From Rhizobium acidisoli (GTDB lineage: Bacteria > Pseudomonadota > Alphaproteobacteria > Rhizobiales > Rhizobiaceae): DNA of 64,000 nt. Position 1 is the first letter of the stretch. Each line of letters starts with the position of its first letter. Positions 16,075 through 24,326 of the stretch are shown here, piece by piece. The stretch lies in NCBI RefSeq assembly GCF_002531755.2, contig NZ_CP034998.1, positions 186,001 to 250,000 on the forward strand, given 5' to 3'. The notes beneath the pieces were generated by a model. It was not told the DNA's origin. It saw only the letters and a list, made by a program, of their open reading frames with translations, and made no database searches. The position numbers and the translations under genes are program-made.

Positions 16075-18600
16075 GTGGACCAGATCGATTCCGAAGCCCG
16101 CGCTTTGCTGCCTGCCGCCTTTACCCGCTGGTTTGCGGAAAAGGGCTGGCGGCCGCGCGCCCATCAGCTGGAACTGCTTGCCCGTGCCGAGGCCGGCGAA
16201 AGCACGCTGCTGATTGCTCCCACAGGCGCCGGCAAGACGCTTGCCGGTTTTCTGCCGTCGCTGACCGACCTCACCCGCCGCGGCAGGATTCCGCCTGGCT
16301 CCGCCTTCACCGGCATTCACACGCTCTACGTCTCGCCGCTGAAAGCGCTGGCGATCGACATCGAGCGCAATCTGATGAAACCGGTCGAGGAGATGGGCCT
16401 GCCGGTCACCGTCGAAAACCGCACCGGCGATACGCCGAACGCCAAGCGCCAGCGCCAGAAGCTCAACCCGCCGGATATTCTGCTGACGACGCCCGAACAG
16501 GTCGCCCTGCTTCTGGCCAACCGCGAGGCCGAGCGCTTCTTCAAGGATCTGAAATATGTCGTCCTCGACGAGCTGCATTCGCTCGTCACCTCCAAGCGCG
16601 GCCATATGCTGTCGCTCGGCCTTGCCCGCCTGCGCAGGCTTGCTCCCGGCCTCCAGACCATCGGCCTGTCGGCGACCGTCGCCGAACCGATGGATCTGCA
16701 GAAATGGCTGGTCGCCCAACAGGAGGGCAGCGGGCAGGAGGGCAGGGAACACCATGCCGGTCTCGTCGTCGTCGAAGGCGGCGCCAAGCCCGATATCTCG
16801 ATCCTGTCGACCGAAGAGCGTATTCCCTGGGCCGGCCATTCCGCCAAATATGCCATTCCCGACGTCTACAACCAGCTCGTCGACCACCAGACGACGCTGC
16901 TCTTCGTCAATACCCGCAGCCAGGCCGAAATGCTCTTCCAGGAACTCTGGACGATCAATGACGACAACCTGCCGATCGCCCTCCATCACGGCTCGCTCGA
17001 TGTCGCCCAGCGCCGCAAGGTCGAGGCGGCGATGGCCGAAAACCGGCTGCGCGCCGTCGTCGCCACCTCGACGCTCGATCTCGGCATCGACTGGGGCGAT
17101 GTCGATCTCGTCATCCATGTCGGTGCGCCGAAGGGCGCCTCGCGTCTTGCCCAGCGCATCGGCCGCGCCAATCACCGGATGGACGAGCCCTCGAAGGCGA
17201 TCCTCGTGCCGGCCAATCGCTTCGAGGTGATGGAGTGCCAGGCGGCGCTCGACGCCAATTATATCGGCGCACAGGACACCCCGCCGGTCGGCCGCGGCGC
17301 ACTCGACGTGCTCGCCCAGCACGTCCTCGGCATGGCCTGCGCCGAACCTTTCGACATGCTGGAACTCTACGATGAAATCATCAGCGCCTCGCCCTATGCC
17401 GATCTCAGCTGGGAGACCTTCGAGCGCATCGTCGATTTCGTCGCGACCGGCGGTTATGCGCTCCGCACCTATGAGCGTTACGCCCGCATCCGCAAGACCA
17501 AGGAAGGCCGCTGGCGCGTCTCCAATCCGGCCGTCGCCCAGCAATACCGCCTCAATCTCGGCACCATCGTCGAAAGCCCGATGCTGAACATCCGTATGGT
17601 CAAACGCGGCGAGGGCGGCCGGATCGGCCGCGGCGGCGCCACGCTGGGGAAGGTCGAGGAATATTTCCTCGAGCAATTGTCGCCGGGCGACACGTTTGTC
17701 TTCTCCGGCAAGGTGCTGCGCTTCGAGGGCATTCGCGAAAACGAATGCCTGGCCTCGCAGGCCTTTTCGCTCGATCCGAAAATCCCCTCCTACAATGGCG
17801 GCAAGTTTCCGCTGTCGACCTATCTCGCCGAGCAGGTGCGGGCGATGATCGCCGATCCCGACCGTTGGCGCCATCTGCCGGATCAGGTGCGCGACTGGCT
17901 GTCGCTGCAGGAGGACAAGTCGATGCTGCCGAAGCGCGACGAGTTCCTGATCGAAACCTTCCCGCGCGGCAGCCGCGGTTATATGGTCGCCTATCCCTTC
18001 GAAGGCCGTCTCGCCCATCAGACGCTCGGCATGCTGCTGACCCGCCGGCTGGAGCGGGCGGGCGCCAAACCGCTCGGCTTCGTCGCCACCGATTATTCGC
18101 TGGCCGTCTGGGGCCTCGAGGATATGGGGATGATGATCGCCAATGGCCGGCTCAGCCTCTCCGACCTCTTCGACGAGGACATGCTCGGCGACGATCTCGA
18201 AGCCTGGCTCGACGAATCCTTCCTGCTGAAGCGCACCTTCCGCAATTGCGCCGTGATTGCAGGCTTGATCGAGCGCCGCCATCCGGGCAAGGAAAAGAGC
18301 GGCCGGCAGATCACCGTCTCGGCCGATCTGATCTATGACGTGCTACGCAGCCACGAGCCGGATCACATCCTGTTGCAGGCGACGCGGCAGGATGCGGCGA
18401 CGGGACTTTTGGATATTGGCCGCCTTGGCGATATGCTGAGGCGAATCAGGGGGCACATCACCCACCGCCCGCTCGACCATATTTCTCCGCTCGCCGTGCC
18501 GGTGATGCTGGAGATCGGACGCGAGGCGGTGCCGGGCGAGGCCCATGACGCGCTCTTGGCCGAAGCGGCCGACGATCTGATCGCCGAGGCGCTCGCCTGA
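16075..18600 (+). CDS. Lhr-like DEXH helicase, ligase-associated DNA-damage type
   Basis: An 841-aa superfamily 2 helicase. Domain 1 holds Walker A PTGAGKT (49-55), DELH (165-168) and motif III SAT (LSATV). Domain 2 holds FVNTRSQAEMLFQELW, ATSTLDLGIDWGDVD and QRIGRANHR. A winged helix and an Lhr-type C-terminal domain follow (FPRGSRGYMVAYPFEGR). The family acts on DNA damage, translocating on single strands. The start is a GTG at 16075 with CAGGA about 6 nt upstream. PdeM-like phosphoesterase follows 52 bp later. The usual ligase and exonuclease partners are not in this window. Confidence 0.94.
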   Translation: MDQIDSEARALLPAAFTRWFAEKGWRPRAHQLELLARAEAGESTLLIAPTGAGKTLAGFLPSLTDLTRRGRIPPGSAFTGIHTLYVSPLKALAIDIERNLMKPVEEMGLPVTVENRTGDTPNAKRQRQKLNPPDILLTTPEQVALLLANREAERFFKDLKYVVLDELHSLVTSKRGHMLSLGLARLRRLAPGLQTIGLSATVAEPMDLQKWLVAQQEGSGQEGREHHAGLVVVEGGAKPDISILSTEERIPWAGHSAKYAIPDVYNQLVDHQTTLLFVNTRSQAEMLFQELWTINDDNLPIALHHGSLDVAQRRKVEAAMAENRLRAVVATSTLDLGIDWGDVDLVIHVGAPKGASRLAQRIGRANHRMDEPSKAILVPANRFEVMECQAALDANYIGAQDTPPVGRGALDVLAQHVLGMACAEPFDMLELYDEIISASPYADLSWETFERIVDFVATGGYALRTYERYARIRKTKEGRWRVSNPAVAQQYRLNLGTIVESPMLNIRMVKRGEGGRIGRGGATLGKVEEYFLEQLSPGDTFVFSGKVLRFEGIRENECLASQAFSLDPKIPSYNGGKFPLSTYLAEQVRAMIADPDRWRHLPDQVRDWLSLQEDKSMLPKRDEFLIETFPRGSRGYMVAYPFEGRLAHQTLGMLLTRRLERAGAKPLGFVATDYSLAVWGLEDMGMMIANGRLSLSDLFDEDMLGDDLEAWLDESFLLKRTFRNCAVIAGLIERRHPGKEKSGRQITVSADLIYDVLRSHEPDHILLQATRQDAATGLLDIGRLGDMLRRIRGHITHRPLDHISPLAVPVMLEIGREAVPGEAHDALLAEAADDLIAEALA

Positions 18601-18652
18601 AGAGACTGGGCCTGGAGATTGGGCCTGACGAGAATTGGAAACGACGATAGTG

Positions 18653-19378
18653 ATGAACCGCCTGGCGCTGGCGCGCGACATATCCGGATTGGCTGCTATC
18701 CCCGGGATCGAGACATCGGTCCATGGCATTGCCGCCGTCTGCGATCCGCTTGGCGCTCTCTATCTGCCGGATGCCGGCCTGCTCGTCGTCTCCGACCTGC
18801 ATCTGGAAAAAGGTGCCGCCTTCGCCCGCCGCGGCATGATGCTGCCGCCCTATGATACGCTGGCGACGCTCACCGTGCTCGCCGCCGTTATATCCCGCTA
18901 TGATCCGAAGCTCATCGTTTCGCTCGGCGACAATTTCCATGACCGCATCGGCTCCAAACATCTGCCGGAGAATTTTCGGGCGTTGATCGTCGCCATGGCC
19001 CGCGGCCGCGAATGGATCTGGGTCAACGGCAATCACGATCCCGACGGCGTCGTCGATCTGCCCGGCGCCTCGGTCGACGAGATGCATTATGCCGGCCTGA
19101 CCTTCCGCCACGAGCCGCGGAACGGCTTGCAGAGCGGCGAAATCGCCGGCCATCTGCACCCGTCGGCGACGGTGCGCCGCCGCGAAAGATCCATCCGCCG
19201 CCCCTGTTTTGCCACCGACGGCGCCCGCCTGCTGATGCCCGCCTTCGGCGTCATGAGCGGCGGCCTCGATCTCGGCCATCAGGCGATGAAAGGCCTGTTC
19301 GACTGGGGGTCGCTGGTGGCGCATCTGTTGGGGCGGAATCGGATTTATTCGGTCAGGTATGGGAATTTGCGGGGGTAG
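18653..19378 (+). CDS. pdeM: PdeM-like metallophosphoesterase (ligase-associated endonuclease)
   Basis: A 241-aa calcineurin-type enzyme. All metal-binding motifs are present in order: VSDLHLEKG, GDNFHDR, GNHDPD and GHLHP. In this family two Mn or similar ions hydrolyse phosphodiesters, and the group travels with Lhr-like helicase, ATP-dependent ligase and MBL-type exonuclease in DNA repair. Here only the helicase precedes it, 52 bp upstream and on the same strand. The ATG at 18653 is preferred over TTG 18635 and GTG 18650. Gene name is by family recognition. Confidence 0.9.
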   Translation: MNRLALARDISGLAAIPGIETSVHGIAAVCDPLGALYLPDAGLLVVSDLHLEKGAAFARRGMMLPPYDTLATLTVLAAVISRYDPKLIVSLGDNFHDRIGSKHLPENFRALIVAMARGREWIWVNGNHDPDGVVDLPGASVDEMHYAGLTFRHEPRNGLQSGEIAGHLHPSATVRRRERSIRRPCFATDGARLLMPAFGVMSGGLDLGHQAMKGLFDWGSLVAHLLGRNRIYSVRYGNLRG

Positions 19379-19411
19379 CGCCTGTTGTCACGGAGAGGGC
19401 ATGCCGTGTGG

Positions 19412-19587
19412 CACCCCCCTCTGCCCTGCCGGGCATCTCCCCCACAAGGAGGGAGATCGGCAAAAGGTCGGCTCGCCAGTCCCTCTCCGATGTCGTGCGG
19501 AACACCAGTTCGTCATTGCTTGGGGAAACCATCGCGCCCTGCCGATCTCCCCACCTGAGGGGGAGATGCCCGGCAGGGCAGAGGGGG
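19412..19587. repeat. Rhizobial repeat with long inverted ends (copy 1 of 2)
   Basis: The left end CCCCCTCTGCCCTGCCGGGC continues into ATCTCCCCCACAAGGAGG-type sequence, and the right end is the inverse, ending GCCCGGCAGGGCAGAGGGGG. A second copy is at 36461-36667. The middle (about 19480-19540) is imperfectly related between copies (a TTGGGGAAACC / TTGGGGAAGCC box is shared). It fills the gap between PdeM and the transglycosylase gene. Confidence 0.8.
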
Positions 19588-19608
19588 CTTTCACGGCACA
19601 CCCTTAAA

Positions 19609-20190
19609 TCAATCACACTCCCGCAACTGCTGCTGATAGGTCCCTGCCATCCGCGCGAATTTCTGCGCCGTCTGCTGCAACTGCCCGTTCGAGCGCCAGT
19701 CGCCGCGCTTGTATCCCGTCGGGCCGGAATAATAGGCGAGGTAGAGATTATAGGCATCGTTCAGCGGAATGCCGGTCTCGGCGCTGTTCTGGGCGTGGTA
19801 CCAGCCGATGAAATCGATCGCGTCGGCGAAGTTCGCCCGCCGTGCGGTCCAGTTCCCGGTCTGCGACTGATAATGGTCCCACGTCCCGTCGAGCGCCTGC
19901 GAATAGCCATAGGCGGTCGAAGGCCGGGTCCAGGGAATGAAGCCGAACAGTTTGATGCGCGGCGGCCGCGCATAGGGCTGGAAGCCGGATTCGGTGTACA
20001 TCGTCGCCATCAGGATCGGCACCGGTACGCCGTATTTCTTCTCCGTCCGCTCGGCCGCACTCTGCCAGCTGGAGAAAAGCCCGTCGCGCTCGTCGAAGAC
20101 GGCACAGATGTTCCGCGTCTGCTTCGGCGCCGTCGCGCAGCCGGCAAGCAGCGCGAGACCCACGGCGGTCAGAACGATACGAGTACGCAT
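19609..20190 (-). CDS. Lytic transglycosylase-like lipoprotein (SLT domain)
   Basis: A 193-aa lipoprotein with lipobox LALLAGC (Cys at about 18). The rest is an SLT-type domain: the presumed catalytic Glu lies in ATMYTESGFQPYARP, and the glycan-site motifs AYGYSQALDGTWDHYQ and YLAYYSGPTGYKRGDW follow. It probably cleaves peptidoglycan in the periplasm. It is a single gene on the minus strand. Confidence 0.9.
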   Translation of the reverse strand: MRTRIVLTAVGLALLAGCATAPKQTRNICAVFDERDGLFSSWQSAAERTEKKYGVPVPILMATMYTESGFQPYARPPRIKLFGFIPWTRPSTAYGYSQALDGTWDHYQSQTGNWTARRANFADAIDFIGWYHAQNSAETGIPLNDAYNLYLAYYSGPTGYKRGDWRSNGQLQQTAQKFARMAGTYQQQLRECD

Positions 20191-20218
20191 GACAAAATCT
20201 CTCGTTTCCGAGAGATTA

Positions 20219-21205
20219 CTAACTCGTAAATGTTAAAAACCGGTTTTTAGTCGAATACGAAGTTTTCTGAAGGGCTGCCTGCGCCGGCCAGGGATGGATG
20301 CCGTCACGCAGCCAGACGACGCTATCGCGCCAGAAACCCTCGCAATGACGTGAATGGAACAGGCCGAAATGGCCGATCGCCTCGAAGCCGAGATCGGCGG
20401 GCTGCAGCAGCACTTCGTCGATCTCGGCGTTGCGGTAATAGGCAAGCGTGCGACGGATCGCCGGCACGGTTCCGAGTTCGTCGTCCGACATGGCGACGGC
20501 CAGGATGGGTGCGGTCACCGCAGCAAAACGCTTGAGCACCTCGTCCCGCTCCGCGGCCGGGTGGCTCATTTCCATGCGCGCCCGGCGAAAGCTCCATTCA
20601 TGGGCGACGCCGGCCGGCAGATCCTCGAGCCAGCCGAGCCCTTTGCCGGGGAAATAGCCGAAGAGTGCCGTCAGCGCCGGCATGGCGACGTGCCATTTCA
20701 TCAGCAGCCGCATGCGGCGCGCCGGCGCATAGTCGCGCCAATAGGCGTATTGGGCGCCCATCGTCAGCATGCGGTCGATCCGGCCGGCATGTTTCGAGAG
20801 GCCCGGCAGAAAACCGCCGATACTGTGGCCGACGATGTAAAGCGGCTGGTCCGCCCGTCCGTCGACGAACCGCAGCGCCGCGTCGAAGTCCTTTTCGCCC
20901 CACTCCCGCCACCGATAACCGCAGCCGCGGAGCCGCGACGGCCGCGAAAGCCCAATGCCGCGGTAGTCATAGGTCAGGACGTCGAAACCGTGAGCGGCGA
21001 GAAACTGGGCGTAACGGTGATAATAACGTGCAAGCACGCCGGTCGCGGGATTGATGATGACGCTGGCGTGAGCCTTCGCCCCGCCCGAGGTCCAAAGGTG
21101 GCCGCCGAGCATCACGCCGTCGCTGCATCGGATCTCCACCGGTGTATTCACCGCCGGCCGTTCATCTTGTTCTTCCGCAGGCGGCAGGTCAGCGCCTTCT
21201 GCCAT
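20219..21205 (-). CDS. Alpha/beta-fold hydrolase (serine lipase-like)
   Basis: A 328-aa soluble hydrolase. The nucleophile elbow GHSIGG (Ser) is clear; DYRGIGLSRPSRL is the family's early motif. C-terminal Asp and His candidates are DDELG and the EAIGHFGLFH stretch. The closest general group is a YheT/COG4757-like hydrolase with unknown substrate. The ATG at 21205 has GGGGAGACGGAG upstream and is chosen over 21247. Confidence 0.87.
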   Translation of the reverse strand: MAEGADLPPAEEQDERPAVNTPVEIRCSDGVMLGGHLWTSGGAKAHASVIINPATGVLARYYHRYAQFLAAHGFDVLTYDYRGIGLSRPSRLRGCGYRWREWGEKDFDAALRFVDGRADQPLYIVGHSIGGFLPGLSKHAGRIDRMLTMGAQYAYWRDYAPARRMRLLMKWHVAMPALTALFGYFPGKGLGWLEDLPAGVAHEWSFRRARMEMSHPAAERDEVLKRFAAVTAPILAVAMSDDELGTVPAIRRTLAYYRNAEIDEVLLQPADLGFEAIGHFGLFHSRHCEGFWRDSVVWLRDGIHPWPAQAALQKTSYSTKNRFLTFTS

Positions 21206-21312
21206 GCTCCGTCTCCCCATGTTCGGGGACGATGATAGAGGCGCCATTTCCGCAGGAAAAGCCGAATGCGGCCCCAGATTGGGCCGCCGGCGTCATCAGA
21301 TAGTCTAACACG

Positions 21313-21870
21313 CTACGCTTTCACGGGCTCGTAGCGCAGGATCGCCGCGCCGCCTTGTGTCGTTGAGGATTCGATGAGTTTCAGCGGCACCTGGCCCTCC
21401 GCAGGCTTGAAGAGTGGGTTGCCGCCGCCGAGGATGACGGGCACGACGCAGACCCCGATTTCATCGATAAGCCCCGCTTTCAGCAGGCTGTCGGCAAGCT
21501 CGGCACTGCCGAAGATGAAGATCGTCTTGCCGTCTTCCTGCTTCAGCCGCGTCAGTTCCGGGATCGGATCGCTGACGATGCGGGCATTGTTCCAGCCGGG
21601 CTCGGTCATCGTCCTCGACACGGCGATCTTGGCGATGCCGTTCATATAGGCCTTGATTGTGTCTTCGCTTTCGGCGGTCGGCCAGTAGGAGGCCATGCCC
21701 TCATAGGTCTTGCGGCCGAAGACCAGGAGATCGCCTTCCTCGCCGAATTGCTCGGCATAGTGCTGCAGCTCCGGCCCCCAGGCGAGATTGTGGAAGTCGA
21801 TATCCCAGGGCTTGGTGCCTTCGAAATAGCCGTCGAGGGTCATCAGGTTCCAGACGATAAGCTTTCTCAT
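21313..21870 (-). CDS. Dihydrofolate reductase-family protein (RibD C-terminal type)
   Basis: A 185-aa protein of the DHFR/RibD-C superfamily, with RKLIVWNLMTLDGYFEG at the N terminus, LLVFGRKTYEGMASYW and IFGSAELADSLLKAGLIDE near the C terminus. It is a predicted NADPH-dependent reductase, often not a true folate enzyme. The ATG at 21870 is chosen because GGAGG lies 6 nt upstream; the ATG at 21876 would sit directly on that site. Confidence 0.88.
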   Translation of the reverse strand: MRKLIVWNLMTLDGYFEGTKPWDIDFHNLAWGPELQHYAEQFGEEGDLLVFGRKTYEGMASYWPTAESEDTIKAYMNGIAKIAVSRTMTEPGWNNARIVSDPIPELTRLKQEDGKTIFIFGSAELADSLLKAGLIDEIGVCVVPVILGGGNPLFKPAEGQVPLKLIESSTTQGGAAILRYEPVKA

Positions 21871-22050
21871 GTCCATCCTCCTTGTGGATTGCGTTCGCTC
21901 CAACAAACAGATTGCGATTAGCAACTGGTTTAAGCTAGGATGACTGATGGCAAAATGCAAGCGGTTTTTCGCGAGAAAACAGGATCAGCTGCATCCGTGC
22001 CGCGTGCCATTCCGGGAGGAGATTTTCATGAATGCCGCGCCGGCGGCGGA

Positions 22051-22851
22051 TCAGTCCTTGCGGAAGATCAGGCTGGCGCCCCAGCCGGTGATGAGGGCGA
22101 GCAGCACGGACGCGCAGCCGTAGAGGATCGGCTGACCATGGGCGGCGTCGGTGATCATCTGCTCGATGCCGGTCTTGATGACGCGTAGCGGCAGCGATTC
22201 CTCGGTCACCAGAATGCCGCTCTTGAACAGATAGGCGCGCACGGTGTGGACGCCGTTCGGGATGTTTGCCGGCAGGCGCAGGCTCGCCTTGAAGAGGTTG
22301 GAGGAAACGAAGCGCACGCCGCTCGGGTTGCGGTCGTAGAACCCGCCGCCCTGCTGCAGCCGCCGGAAGGCATCGCGGAATTCGCCGAGATTGCTGCCGT
22401 CGCCGACGAAGCCGACCGGCGTCAGCGGAATATGGTCGATGCCGATCCCCTGGTCGGTCAGTTCGAGCGGCGTCGTCAGGTCGTCGATCATCCGCGAACT
22501 CGACATCGAATAGGAATGCGGCACGGATTCGAAGGTCATCGAGCGCGTATTCACCCAGATGCCGAAGACGCGCTCCTTCTTGCGCACCGTCGCATCCTGT
22601 CGCGGGCCCTCCAGCACCACGACCACGTCATATTGGCCGATGGCAAGCAGCAGCTGGTCGGTATTCGACAGCGCCCCGAAGATGGTCAGATCGGCGCCGT
22701 GGAAATCCGAGGTGATGGCAATTTCGCTGGTCGACGTGCCGATCTCAAGCCCTTCACGCACCGCTTCGGTTGACTGCCCGGGCAGCCATTGCGCCCAGGC
22801 GGCCACCGGCAGCAGGCAAAACAATGTGAGGACGGCGGCAAGCAGGCGCAT
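22051..22851 (-). CDS. TIGR02186-family membrane protein
   Basis: A 266-aa protein with signal peptide (about 1-20, LLPVAAWAQ), an extracytoplasmic beta-rich body and a C-terminal helix (about 240-260) ending IFRKD. It matches the TIGR02186 family, found beside TauE/SafE permeases. It probably assists or forms part of that transporter. The start ATG overlaps the permease stop codon by one base (TGATG), so the two are translationally coupled. Confidence 0.87.
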   Translation of the reverse strand: MRLLAAVLTLFCLLPVAAWAQWLPGQSTEAVREGLEIGTSTSEIAITSDFHGADLTIFGALSNTDQLLLAIGQYDVVVVLEGPRQDATVRKKERVFGIWVNTRSMTFESVPHSYSMSSSRMIDDLTTPLELTDQGIGIDHIPLTPVGFVGDGSNLGEFRDAFRRLQQGGGFYDRNPSGVRFVSSNLFKASLRLPANIPNGVHTVRAYLFKSGILVTEESLPLRVIKTGIEQMITDAAHGQPILYGCASVLLALITGWGASLIFRKD

Positions 22852-23774
22852 CAGTTGTGGGCTCCGATCACCACCGAATAGATGTCGGCCGGCGTCACCA
22901 CCAGGGCGATCGCCAGACGCAGGCCGACGGCAAGCACCAGCAGGCCGAGCAGGGCGCGCAGCTGTTCGCCGCGCAGCTTCTGGCCGACGCGCACGCCGTA
23001 TTGCGCGCCGATGACGCCCGCCACCATCAGGATGAAGGCGAGCACGATATCGACGGAAAAATTCGTCGCCGCCTGGACGATCGTCGTATAGGCGGTCACG
23101 AAGATGATCTGGAACAGCGACGTGCCGACGACGACATTGGTCGGGATGCGCAACAGATAGATCATCGCCGGCACCATGATGAAGCCGCCGCCGACGCCCA
23201 TGATCGAGGTGAGGATGCCGATCGCAAAACCGAGCGCGACGATCGGAATAACGCTGAGAAAGATCTTCGACTTCTTGAAGCGCACCTTCAGCGGCAGTCT
23301 GTGCACCCAGTGCTGGTGGCCGGGTTTGCGCGGCGCCGGCGGCTCGTTGCGCGCCGCCCGCCGCATGGCATTGATGCTTTCGAGCAGCATCAGCCCGCCG
23401 ACCGTGCCAAGGAAGATGACATACATCAGCGAGATGATCAGATCGAGCTGACCGATGGCGCGCAGTAGCGAGAAGATCCAGATGCCGACCGTGGCGCCGG
23501 TGAGGCCGCCGATCAAAAGCACAGTGCCGAGCTTGACGTCGAGCGTGCCGCGCCGGAAATGGGTGATCGCGCCGGAGATCGACGAGGCCACGACCTGGTT
23601 GGCGCCGGTGGCGACGGCAACGACCGGGGGAATATTGTAGAAGATCAGCAGCGGCGTGATCAGAAAGCCGCCGCCGACGCCGAACATTCCAGACAGGAAC
23701 CCGACGGCCGCCCCCATGCCGAGAATGATGAAAATGTTCACCGACAATTCTGCGATGGGCAGATAGATTGTCAC
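22851..23774 (-). CDS. TauE/SafE-family permease
   Basis: A 307-aa inner-membrane protein with 8-9 helices and two similar halves, each with a Gly-rich, GVGGGF-type motif (MFGVGGGFLITPLLIFYN and MGVGGGFIMVPAMIYL). The family exports sulfite, sulfoacetate or related organosulfur anions; the substrate here cannot be told. It is coupled to a TIGR02186 protein, and the two form a typical rhizobial pair. Confidence 0.92.
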   Translation of the reverse strand: MTIYLPIAELSVNIFIILGMGAAVGFLSGMFGVGGGFLITPLLIFYNIPPVVAVATGANQVVASSISGAITHFRRGTLDVKLGTVLLIGGLTGATVGIWIFSLLRAIGQLDLIISLMYVIFLGTVGGLMLLESINAMRRAARNEPPAPRKPGHQHWVHRLPLKVRFKKSKIFLSVIPIVALGFAIGILTSIMGVGGGFIMVPAMIYLLRIPTNVVVGTSLFQIIFVTAYTTIVQAATNFSVDIVLAFILMVAGVIGAQYGVRVGQKLRGEQLRALLGLLVLAVGLRLAIALVVTPADIYSVVIGAHN

Positions 23775-24126
23775 AACCGACCCCGAATGATGACCGCGCC
23801 TGCCGGGCGGTTTCTGTCATGTCCCCGTTCGAATGCGCACCATACTGTGAAATCGTTGCCAGAGGCTTTCGATCGGCCCTTGGATCGAGCGATGGAGATC
23901 GGTGGCAGAAGATTCGCCGGATGCGCGGATGGATATGTCCCGCATAATCCGGCTTTTTTCAGATTGCATGACGGGCGGGAGCAAAAAGTGGAGAAAGCCT
24001 TGCGGCATAGTGCCGCCAGGCTGGGATTGCTGACAAAGTCCGGCCGAGCCTTTGGATTTGCGACACAATGGCTGCCCACCCTAACCCCGCCGGGGACATG
24101 CCTTGGGAGAGTTCGGCAGAAAGCCA
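23775..24126. other. Intergenic stretch upstream of the TauE operon
   Basis: No gene, RNA or clear signal is seen in these 352 bases apart from their place upstream of the permease operon. Open frames here are short and disagree with the local codon pattern. It carries the permease promoter by position only. Confidence 0.5.
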
Positions 24127-24233
24127 ACCCCACTCTCCGTCATCCTCGGCCTTGAGCCGAGGATCCATGCCGCGGCTGCTGGTGGATGCCGTGTGGATGC
24201 TCGGCTCAAGGCCGAGCATGACGGAGGGTGGGC
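24126..24233. repeat. Two-palindrome mosaic repeat, copy C
   Basis: It has the layout of copies A and B (CCCCACTCTCCGTCATC left, ATGACGGAGGGTGGG right). The two hairpins differ in sequence: ATCCTCGGCCTTGAGCCGAGGAT and ATGCTCGGCTCAAGGCCGAG. Conserved ends with variable stems indicate a mosaic family. Confidence 0.78.
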
Positions 24234-24326
24234 GGGCACAAGGGACTATTCACGGCTCAGAGCCCGGTTCTGGAATGCCATCCACCAATTGCCAACGCGG
24301 ATAAAGACCGTCCGCCGCGGCGTCTC

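Noticed and set aside
16015..18282. A 755-codon frame opposite the Lhr-like helicase
   Set aside because: It is an antisense shadow of the helicase gene, whose motifs are all intact on the plus strand.
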